From Chryseobacterium sp. UBA6632 (GTDB lineage Bacteria; Bacteroidota; Bacteroidia; Flavobacteriales; Weeksellaceae), in NCBI GenBank assembly GCA_002455915.1, contig DKLU01000283.1, forward strand, positions 1 through 6,837: a stretch of 6,837 nucleotides of DNA, given 5' to 3'. The position numbers were made by a program, and so were the translations under genes. Below, in pieces: positions 1 to 5,410 of the stretch (its first letter is position 1; each line of letters starts with the position of its first letter). The notes under the pieces are model-generated. The model saw only the letters and a program-made list of their open reading frames with translations, ran no database searches and was not told where the DNA came from.

Positions 1-78
1 GATCTTTCAACATTGGTTTCCGGTGTGTATCTGGTAAGGGTAAACTCCGATACAATGGTAAAGATCATCAAGCAATAA
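1..78 (+). CDS. C-terminal end of a T9SS-exported protein (type A sorting domain), partial
   Basis: Only the last 25 codons and the TAA stop (76-78) are in the window; the start lies upstream. The translation contains LVSGVYLVRV followed by a short turn and ends in MVKIIKQ. This is the usual end of the type A C-terminal sorting domain of the type IX secretion system: a leucine-rich stretch, G-[VI]-Y-[LI]-V-[RK]-V, then a basic tail with alternating hydrophobic residues. In this family the domain takes a Sec-exported protein from the periplasm through the outer membrane and is then removed or replaced by a surface anchor. The passenger domain is not visible, so the activity of the protein (enzyme, adhesin or other) cannot be stated. 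The gene is closed by the hairpin at 100-136. Confidence 0.8.
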   Translation, partial: DLSTLVSGVYLVRVNSDTMVKIIKQ

Positions 79-99
79 GTTAATTAATTGATTAATGTG

Positions 100-136
100 A
101 AAGGGATGGAATATTTAAAATATTTCATCCTTTTTT
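100..136 (+). terminator. Rho-independent terminator of the T9SS cargo gene
   Basis: An AT-rich inverted repeat starts 22 nt after the stop codon. The left arm AAAGGGATGGAATATTT pairs with AAATATTTCATCCTTT, with one bulged G and one G-T pair, and almost no loop. A run of six T follows on the plus strand. This is a conventional intrinsic terminator. The near-symmetrical A-rich left flank means it might also stop minus-strand transcription weakly. Confidence 0.75.
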
Positions 137-343
137 ATGTAAATGAAATTTCCCCGTCTATCATCATTGAAGAAAATTTCTATATCAATGGTTAAATTTC
201 AAATTCAGGTGTTTTATTTTTTAGCCTAAAATGCTTTAATGAAAGGGTTTGATGAGGTTCCGTTCTTTTTAATTGATCCTAATTAAATGATATTCATTTT
301 TAAATTAAACTCAGATTACAAAACCTATATAATAAAAAAGCTT

Positions 344-351
344 TACTTTTG
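344..351 (+). promoter_or_regulatory. Putative topA promoter, -7 element TACTTTTG
   Basis: TACTTTTG matches the Bacteroidota -7 consensus TAnnTTTG exactly and is followed by CA, as is frequent in flavobacterial promoters. No clear TTG -33 element lies 17-23 nt upstream, so support rests on the -7 box alone. Transcription would start a few bases after the box, near 355-359, giving a leader of only about 10 nt before the ATG at 367. An in-frame TTG at 349 lies inside this box and is therefore unlikely to be the translation start. Confidence 0.5.
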
Positions 352-366
352 CAAAAAATTTTTAGA

Positions 367-2961
367 ATGTCGAAAAATTTAGTAATCGTTGAGTCACCGG
401 CAAAAGCAAAAACTATTCAGAAATATTTAGGTAAGGATTTCGAAGTGAAATCCAGCTTTGGGCATATCCGAGATTTACCTAAAAAAGGAATGGGGATTGA
501 CTTGTCTACATTCAGTCCGGATTATGAAGTTTCTGCAGACAAGAAGAAATTGGTAACTGAGTTGAAAGCCGCTGTGAAAAAAGCCGAAATGGTTTGGTTG
601 GCTTCCGATGAAGACCGCGAGGGAGAAGCTATTGCATGGCATTTGGCGGAAGAATTGAAATTGAAACCGGAAAACAGAAAAAGAATTGTTTTCCATGAGA
701 TTACTAAAAATGCCATTCTAAAATCTATTGAAAATCCTAGAGATATCGATCAAAACTTGGTAAATGCTCAACAGGCAAGAAGAGTTTTAGATAGAATCGT
801 AGGTTTCGAAATGTCTCCGGTACTTTGGAAAAAAGTAAAACCGGGATTATCGGCAGGTAGAGTACAGTCGGTTGCGGTAAGATTAATCGTTGAAAGAGAA
901 AAAGAAATTCGTGAGTTTACTCCGAAGGCAAGTTTCAAATTAGATGGTGTTTTCTTAAACAAAACCGAGCAGGAAATTGCTGCTAAACTTAAAAAAGACT
1001 TCGAAAAAGAAGAAGACGCAGAAAAATTCTTAGAATTAGCAAGAACAACTGAGTTTAAAGTTTTAAATGTTGAAACGAGACCGGGAACACGTTCTGCTTC
1101 TGCACCGTTTACCACTTCTACATTACAACAGGAAGCTTCTTCAAGATTAGGATATAATGTAACCAACACGATGCGTCTTGCACAAAGATTGTACGAAGAA
1201 GGGTACATTACTTATATGAGAACCGACTCGGTAAACCTTTCTCAAGAGGCTATCGAAGGGGCAAAAAAACAAATCACCTCAGAATACGGCGCGGAATATT
1301 CTGCACCAAGAAATTATACTACGAAATCTGCATCGGCACAGGAAGCTCACGAAGCAATTCGTCCAACTGATTTTGCTGTGAAAAGTATCGGTGATGCACA
1401 ATTAAACAGATTGTATCAGTTAATTTACAGAAGAACACTGGCTTCTCAGATGGCAAATGCTAAAATTGAGAAAACAGTAATCGAAATCGGAAACGCAAAA
1501 CTTCCTCAAAACTTTGAAGCGCAAGGTGAAGTAATCATTTTTGATGGTTTCTTAAAAGCGTACGGAATTGTGAAAGCGGAAGATGATGACGATGAAAACA
1601 ACGATAAATTGCTTCCGAAAGTAACGATTGGTGAAGTTTTAGACTATAAAAAAATTACCGCTACAGAAAAATTCACAAGGCCAAGCGCGAGATATACGGA
1701 AGCTGGTTTGGTAAGAAAGTTGGAAGAATTGGGAATCGGTCGTCCATCGACTTATGCACCGACAATTCAGACGATCCAAAACCGTGAATATGTTGACAAA
1801 AGAGAGATCGATCCACAGATTAGAGAAGTGGTGAAGATGTCTTTAGCAAAAGATAAAATTAAAAAAGAAGTTCTTGACGAAAAATTCGGAGGGGATAAAA
1901 ATAAATTTGTTCCTACGGACACGGGTGAAGTTGTAAGTGATTTCTTAACAGATAATTTTAAAGAAATCTTAGATTACGGTTTCACAGCAAGAGTTGAAGA
2001 AAGCTTCGACGAAATTGCCAACGGTGACCAAAAATGGAAAGAAATGATGACAGATTTCTACTCAAAATTCCATCCGAGAATTGAAGATGTAGAAGAAAAT
2101 GCAGACAGAGCAACAGGAGACAGACTTTTAGGAGTTGATCCTAAAACCGGCAAGAACGTTCATGCAAGAATCGGAAGATTTGGAGCGATGATCCAGATTG
2201 GTGAGACGGATGATGAGGAAAAGCCAATTTTCGCATCATTAATGGCCGGACAAAACATTGCAACGATTACTTTTGATGAGGCGATGGAATTGTTCAGACT
2301 GCCTTTCGACCTGAGTGAAGTAGACGGTCAGCCAGTTTCTGTAGGTGTCGGAAGATTCGGACCTTATGTGAAATGGGGCGAAACGTACATCAGTATTCCG
2401 AAAGGTGAAGATCCGCTTTCGGTGGATCAAAAACGTGCGGTAGAAATCATCAATGAAAAGAAATTGGCAGACGCGCCGATTGCTTCTTACAAAGGTGTAC
2501 CAATTACAAAGGGAACGGGAAGATTTGGTCCTTTCATTAAGTATCAAAGTATTTTCATTAATGTTCCGAAAAAATATAACTTCGAAAATCTTTCTCAAGG
2601 CGACATCAACGAATTGGTAGAAGCTAAGTTGGAAAAAGAGGCCAACCGTTATATTCAACAATGGGAAGCTGAAAAAATTTCCATTGAAAATGCAAGATGG
2701 GGTCCTATCGTAAAACATGGAAAGAATATCTATAAAATTCCAAAGAAGAAAGACGATACAAAATACGAAAGCGAAGAGCTGAAAGATATTTCTCTTGATG
2801 AGGTTAAAAAATGGATCACCGACCAAGATCCGAAAGCTTTTGCAGAAAAGAAAAAACCTGCCGCTAAAAAAGCAACTACCGCTAAGAAAACAACGACCAC
2901 TAAGAAGGCAACGACAACAGTGAAAAAGCCTGCGGCTAAGAAACCGGCAGCGAAGAAATAA
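367..2961 (+). CDS. topA: DNA topoisomerase I (type IA)
   Basis: This 864-aa enzyme relaxes negative supercoils by transient single-strand cleavage with a 5'-phosphotyrosine link, and acts on the nucleoid. The Toprim domain opens at once with VIVESPAKAK (catalytic E9) and carries the metal-binding triad D81-x-D83-x-E85. SAGRVQS follows at 162-168. The catalytic tyrosine is Y283 in TYMRTDS, with R285 beside it. The C-terminal part has no zinc fingers and the whole protein has no cysteine. Instead there are four topoisomerase C-terminal repeats with G-R-[FW]-G-type cores near 603-606, 662-666, 718-722 and 776-780 (ARWGP in the last). The end (about 827-864) is a Lys/Ala/Thr-rich, histone H1-like tail probably binding DNA. 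An acidic insert (EDDDDE, 405-410) sits before the GIGRPSTYAPT segment. The ATG at 367 is preferred because an in-frame TTG at 349 overlaps the promoter and the conserved family N-terminus starts with MSKNLVIVES. No Shine-Dalgarno sequence is visible, as is usual in Bacteroidota. The gene appears monocistronic, with its own promoter and terminator. Confidence 0.97.
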   Translation: MSKNLVIVESPAKAKTIQKYLGKDFEVKSSFGHIRDLPKKGMGIDLSTFSPDYEVSADKKKLVTELKAAVKKAEMVWLASDEDREGEAIAWHLAEELKLKPENRKRIVFHEITKNAILKSIENPRDIDQNLVNAQQARRVLDRIVGFEMSPVLWKKVKPGLSAGRVQSVAVRLIVEREKEIREFTPKASFKLDGVFLNKTEQEIAAKLKKDFEKEEDAEKFLELARTTEFKVLNVETRPGTRSASAPFTTSTLQQEASSRLGYNVTNTMRLAQRLYEEGYITYMRTDSVNLSQEAIEGAKKQITSEYGAEYSAPRNYTTKSASAQEAHEAIRPTDFAVKSIGDAQLNRLYQLIYRRTLASQMANAKIEKTVIEIGNAKLPQNFEAQGEVIIFDGFLKAYGIVKAEDDDDENNDKLLPKVTIGEVLDYKKITATEKFTRPSARYTEAGLVRKLEELGIGRPSTYAPTIQTIQNREYVDKREIDPQIREVVKMSLAKDKIKKEVLDEKFGGDKNKFVPTDTGEVVSDFLTDNFKEILDYGFTARVEESFDEIANGDQKWKEMMTDFYSKFHPRIEDVEENADRATGDRLLGVDPKTGKNVHARIGRFGAMIQIGETDDEEKPIFASLMAGQNIATITFDEAMELFRLPFDLSEVDGQPVSVGVGRFGPYVKWGETYISIPKGEDPLSVDQKRAVEIINEKKLADAPIASYKGVPITKGTGRFGPFIKYQSIFINVPKKYNFENLSQGDINELVEAKLEKEANRYIQQWEAEKISIENARWGPIVKHGKNIYKIPKKKDDTKYESEELKDISLDEVKKWITDQDPKAFAEKKKPAAKKATTAKKTTTTKKATTTVKKPAAKKPAAKK

Positions 2962-2972
2962 AACTTTATAAG

Positions 2973-3007
2973 AAAAGCGCAGATTATTAACCTGCGCTTT
3001 TGTTTTT
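2973..3007 (+). terminator. Rho-independent terminator of topA
   Basis: A perfect 10-bp inverted repeat, AAAAGCGCAG (2973-2982) and CTGCGCTTTT (2992-3001), encloses a 9-nt loop and is followed by GTTTTT. It begins 11 nt after the topA stop codon. The GC-rich core and U tract make this the clearest terminator in the window. Confidence 0.92.
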
Positions 3008-3065
3008 ATTATAGTAGCTAAAGATTGTGAGTATGCGAAATCGAAGACGACTTTTATCCACACTA

Positions 3066-3091
3066 TTTGTCATCCTGTAAGGATCTAAGCT
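3066..3091 (+). repeat. REP-like intergenic element, copy 1 (solo)
   Basis: The sequence begins TTTGTCATCC and continues through AGGATCTAAGCT. It closely matches two further copies at 3919-3945 (same orientation) and 3974-4001 (inverted). Each unit has a small hairpin; here ATCCT-GTA-AGGAT. Several copies in intergenic DNA of one short window suggest a genome-wide REP-type family. No transposase is nearby. It lies between the topA terminator and the 21-nt array, and no inverted partner was found next to it. Confidence 0.7.
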
Positions 3092-3158
3092 CGAATCTTT
3101 TCATTAAATAATTAAGTATATAATAATTCTCATCCACCCAAAAACACTCACCACCCAA

Positions 3159-3326
3159 TCTTTTATACTCAAAAACGAGTCTTTTAGGCTGAATAACCAG
3201 TCTTTTTACCTCGTTGTTCACTCTTTGAGATTCGTGGATGAGTCTTTTAGGCTCGTTGTTGAATCTTTTACTATGAAAAACGACTCTTTTATACTGGTTG
3301 ATGAGTCTAAAAGAGTCGTTTTTTAA
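3159..3326. repeat. Tandem array of eight 21-nt units
   Basis: Eight consecutive units start at 3159, 3180, 3201, 3222, 3243, 3264, 3285 and 3306, each exactly 21 nt with no insertion or deletion. The plus-strand core is TCTTTTA followed by a variable half, often ending CGAG or TGAG. Unit 4 is degenerate in the core (TCTTTGA) and unit 8 is partly inverted (TCTAAAAGAGTCG). Read on the minus strand the core encodes K-R-[LVF] every seven residues. The phasing equals two DNA helical turns or seven codons, so both a DNA-level role (protein binding, bending) and a coding origin fit. The non-core half is strongly diverged, so this is an old array rather than a fresh expansion. It lies just downstream of the minus-strand gene ending at 3342. 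Confidence 0.85.
3274..3325 (-). terminator. Strong hairpin terminator of the 159-aa gene, possibly bidirectional
   Basis: A perfect 16-bp inverted repeat (3276-3291 with 3308-3323) surrounds a 16-nt loop; an outer T-G and A-T pair can extend it. On the minus strand it begins 16 nt after the stop codon at 3342 and ends in a T5 tract, fitting an intrinsic terminator for that gene. The plus strand also ends in T6, so it may stop transcription in both directions. The structure is built from the last three units of the 21-nt array, the final one carrying the core in inverted orientation. Confidence 0.7.
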
Positions 3327-3341
3327 AATGTAAGTCAAAAA

Positions 3342-3821
3342 TTATTCTTTTTTAGGAATCGTTCTGTTTCCTTTTCTTACAAACCGCTGACTAAGATCTT
3401 CGTAAATAGGTTTTGCAGTGGCAATTCCTTTGTCGGAAGCTTCTTTTGTGGTTCCGTAATAGAAAAGGGCAGCTGTAAGGGCTTCGCTTCCGGCAAGCAT
3501 CACGGTATCTTCAATATCGGCAGCCAGCTGGGTTGCCAGATTTCCGAGTGGTGTAAGTGCGCTCACTACAGCTTCGTCTTTTAGAAATTCTGTTTGGTTC
3601 ATGTAGTTAGGCGTGAATTCAGGATTGGTTTCCATATAGCCTTTTACTTTCTGTACAGTGGCTAATGTTTTGTCGCCCATTTTAAAAAGAGATTTTCTGT
3701 CTTCTACGGTTAATCCCTGTAAATAAGGAGCAAGCAGTGCTCTGCAATCCTGTAATTTTTGGTTTACCTCTGCTATTACGTTCAGCGGTATTTCTACACT
3801 GATTTGATTTTTTGTACTCAT
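3342..3821 (-). CDS. Conserved hypothetical protein, 159 aa, predicted helical and cytoplasmic
   Basis: The product has no signal peptide, no clear membrane segment and no catalytic motif that I recognise. It starts MSTKNQISVEIP and looks mostly alpha-helical: a helix with LQDCRALLAPYLQ, a loop with EDRKSLFKMGDK, a NPEFTPNY turn, then helices including LAGSEALTAALFYYG. The C-terminus is basic (RKGNRTIPKKE). From memory, similar proteins of about this size are common in Bacteroidota genomes as uncharacterised proteins, but this was not checked by search. The ATG at 3821 is preceded by A-rich sequence and no Shine-Dalgarno; a near-match to the -7 box (TACTTTTA, minus strand, 3848-3855) lies upstream without a clear -33 element. 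It is transcribed alone, divergently from the hydrolase gene at 4106, and ends at the hairpin 3274-3325. The gene is intact and its open frame is convincing; the function is unknown. Confidence 0.85.
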   Translation of the reverse strand: MSTKNQISVEIPLNVIAEVNQKLQDCRALLAPYLQGLTVEDRKSLFKMGDKTLATVQKVKGYMETNPEFTPNYMNQTEFLKDEAVVSALTPLGNLATQLAADIEDTVMLAGSEALTAALFYYGTTKEASDKGIATAKPIYEDLSQRFVRKGNRTIPKKE

Positions 3822-3918
3822 CGTTTTGTGAATTTTTATTTAGAAATTAAAAGTAATAAATTTTAATATACACTTTCTATTTTTTTTTGAAAAGTTCTTT
3901 TTACCATTATTCTCCGCA

Positions 3919-4001
3919 TTTGTCATCCCCGTAGGGATCTAAACTTAGTATTAGAAGGTAGGAAGAAAATATGTTAGCCTAGATCCTTCCAGGATGACAA
4001 A
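3919..4001. repeat. Inverted pair of REP-like elements (copies 2 and 3)
   Basis: Copy 2 (3919-3945, plus orientation) and copy 3 (3974-4001, inverted) both start TTTGTCATCC and contain GGATCTA; together they form a long imperfect stem around a spacer of about 28 nt. Each copy also has its own hairpin: ATCCC-CGTA-GGGAT in copy 2 and ATCCT-TCC-AGGAT in copy 3. The pair resembles a BIME-like arrangement of two REPs. It lies between the divergent genes 3342-3821 and 4106-5194 and carries no open frame. It may act at the DNA or RNA level, or simply be a non-autonomous mobile repeat; no target duplication is obvious. The rest of 3822-4105 is AT-rich with no gene. Confidence 0.75.
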
Positions 4002-4105
4002 CTGTGTGAAATTAAAAAGAAAAGTATAATTAGTAAAAACTAAACCTGATGGCGCAGGACACTGCTTGAATACATTTCATCTAAATTAGTCATCAAACAA
4101 ATAAG

Positions 4106-5194
4106 ATGAGTAATCACAAACCTTTCACCCGCAAAGAATTTCTGCAAACTTCAGCTTTAGGCATTGCTGCTGTATTTTTAGGATCGTCATTTACAAGCTT
4201 GATGTCTTCGGATGAAAAGCCTTATTTCAATTTAAAACCAATCGGAAGGTCATTGGCTGTGGAAGGATATTACATTTGGTGCAGTTCTCCGATTTGGGGT
4301 GAAGACGGGAAAGTACATCTTTTTTATTCCCGATGGAAAAAAGAAAAAGGAATGGGAGGTTGGCTCAACGGTTCTGAAATTTGTCGTGCGGAAGCCGATT
4401 CTCCTTTTGACGAATTTCAACATAAACAAGTTGTTCTTGCGCCGAGAGGTGAAGGTTTTTGGGATGCAACAACTTGTCATAATCCTTTAATTAAAAAAGT
4501 AGGTAAAGATTATCTGCTTTTCTTCATAGGAACTTCTAACGGAAAAACCAATACGAAAAGAATCGGTTTAGCAACTTCAAAAAGTTTAGATGGAGAATGG
4601 ACAAGACCGGATGAGCCATTGCTTCTTCCCGGAAAAGAAGGGGCTTGGGACGATCATTGTACCACGAATCCTGCTTTTGTAAAAGGAAGTGACGGAAAAT
4701 ATTGGCTGTTTTATAAATCATGGAACACGCATGAATATGAAACTCAAAAAGGGCCAATTCGGGGAAATAGAAAATATGGTTTGGCAAAATCCATTTCTCC
4801 GTTTGGACCTTACGAAAAAGTTTCAGAAAATCCTGTGATTGATTTTTCATCATTACCCAATAATGCACAGTTGGAAGATGCATTTGTCTGGAAACAAAAA
4901 GGAAAATATCACATGATTGCCCGCGATATGGGATTTTTTAATCATGAATATGGTTTACATCTAACTTCAAAAAACGGACTTCAATGGTCGAAACCAGAAA
5001 TCGCTTATTTGAATATGAAAAGTTATATTAATGAACTAACTCCGCCGAAAAATTTAAACCGATTCGGAAGATTAGAGCGACCTATGATTTTATTAGATAA
5101 GGACGGAGAAACTCCCCGATTTTTATTCGGAGCCACACAGGGCGGAAATTATGATACTTCTACAACTTTTGTTTTTGAAATTTTGAAATCTTAG
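4106..5194 (+). CDS. Exported five-bladed beta-propeller glycoside hydrolase-like protein
   Basis: This 362-aa protein begins with TRKEFLQ followed by a hydrophobic stretch (about 15-31) and a polar SSDE segment. This is a Tat-type signal with a twin-arginine R-K variant, so a periplasmic or surface location is expected; no lipobox cysteine is present. The body shows repeated blade-like strands of the GH43/GH32/GH117 propeller superfamily: GKVHLFYSRW, W119-D120-ATTCHNP, KDYLLFFIG, W181-DDHCTTNP, GKYWLFYKSW, E257-D258-AFVW, GKYHMIARD and E324-RPMILLD. The aspartates and glutamates at these sites (D120, D182/D183, E257/D258, E324) are candidates for the catalytic or substrate-binding acids, by analogy only. 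The exact family and the sugar substrate cannot be assigned. Length suits a single propeller domain with no carbohydrate-binding module and no T9SS signal. The ATG at 4106 gives the complete export signal. A -7-like TACATTTC lies at 4071 without a good -33 box. The nested palindrome at 5204 follows the stop codon. Confidence 0.8.
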   Translation: MSNHKPFTRKEFLQTSALGIAAVFLGSSFTSLMSSDEKPYFNLKPIGRSLAVEGYYIWCSSPIWGEDGKVHLFYSRWKKEKGMGGWLNGSEICRAEADSPFDEFQHKQVVLAPRGEGFWDATTCHNPLIKKVGKDYLLFFIGTSNGKTNTKRIGLATSKSLDGEWTRPDEPLLLPGKEGAWDDHCTTNPAFVKGSDGKYWLFYKSWNTHEYETQKGPIRGNRKYGLAKSISPFGPYEKVSENPVIDFSSLPNNAQLEDAFVWKQKGKYHMIARDMGFFNHEYGLHLTSKNGLQWSKPEIAYLNMKSYINELTPPKNLNRFGRLERPMILLDKDGETPRFLFGATQGGNYDTSTTFVFEILKS

Positions 5195-5203
5195 ATACAG
5201 CAC

Positions 5204-5236
5204 AACTTTGTCAAAGATTAAAACTTTGACAAAGTT
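5204..5236. repeat. Nested palindromic hairpin downstream of the hydrolase gene
   Basis: AACTTTGTCAAAG (5204-5216) and CTTTGACAAAGTT (5224-5236) form a perfect 13-bp stem around a 7-nt loop ATTAAAA. Each arm is itself a palindrome, CTTTG-T-CAAAG and CTTTG-A-CAAAG. It starts 10 nt after the stop codon of the propeller gene, so it could stabilise or mark the 3' end of that mRNA, but no U tract follows and it is not a standard intrinsic terminator. It may instead be a binding site for a dimeric protein or a dispersed palindromic repeat. Confidence 0.7.
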
Positions 5237-5282
5237 AATCAACGTTAATACAACGAAGCCATTAACAATCGCTCTTTTATGC

Positions 5283-5312
5283 TTGATAAGTAATTTAATT
5301 TTAATATTTTTG
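5283..5312 (+). promoter_or_regulatory. Putative Bacteroidota promoter for the membrane glycosyltransferase gene
   Basis: TTG at 5283-5285 and TATTTTTG at 5305-5312 are separated by 19 nt, which fits the flavobacterial pattern TTG-N17-23-TAnnTTTG. The start site would lie near 5317-5320, leaving a leader of about 90 nt before the ATG at 5411. AT-rich DNA makes chance matches possible. If real, the glycosyltransferase is not strictly dependent on transcription from the hydrolase gene. Confidence 0.5.
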
Positions 5313-5410
5313 ATTCCCATAAGAGGAAACGAAAGAATGGAGTTTGGCGATTGTATCAATTCACCGAAAATTTTCAACACAGAAAATAAAAACATTCTTT
5401 TTTTCAATAA

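Larger units (their letters stand above)
3063..3338 (-). other. Doubtful open frame made of KR-containing heptads
   Basis: A 91-codon open frame spans the 21-nt array and gives seven-residue repeats of the type N-E-x-K-R-L-x, then ends through the REP-like element as RSLQDDK. It has no ATG at its front, only a TTG at 3338 three bases past the stop codon of the neighbouring gene. The strong hairpin at 3274-3325 covers its first codons and would terminate a transcript arriving from that gene. The frame is probably open because a 21-nt period keeps the reading frame and most units lack stops. A genuine very basic small protein cannot be excluded, and no function is proposed. Confidence 0.2.

Noticed and set aside
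137..343. Possible small gene or riboswitch upstream of topA
   Set aside because: The segment is AT-rich without a start codon followed by a credible frame, and the putative promoter at 344-351 would leave it outside the topA transcript.
768..1208. Minus-strand open frame of 146 codons within topA
   Set aside because: Shadow of the topA coding frame; no independent motif or start signal.
2239..3063. Long minus-strand open frame (274 codons) antisense to topA
   Set aside because: It lies opposite a clearly conserved topA reading frame, shows no domain, and its Cys/Arg/Phe-rich part is simply the reverse of the lysine-rich tail codons.
3159..3326. CRISPR array interpretation of the 21-nt periodic region
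   Set aside because: The repeat core is only about 7-10 nt, there are no separate spacers of 30-40 nt, the units are contiguous, and no cas gene is present.
3066..4001. Composite transposon with the REP-like copies as terminal inverted repeats around the 159-aa gene
   Set aside because: There is no transposase, no target duplication, and the copies are far shorter and more hairpin-like than insertion sequence ends; the arrangement is better explained by scattered intergenic repeats.
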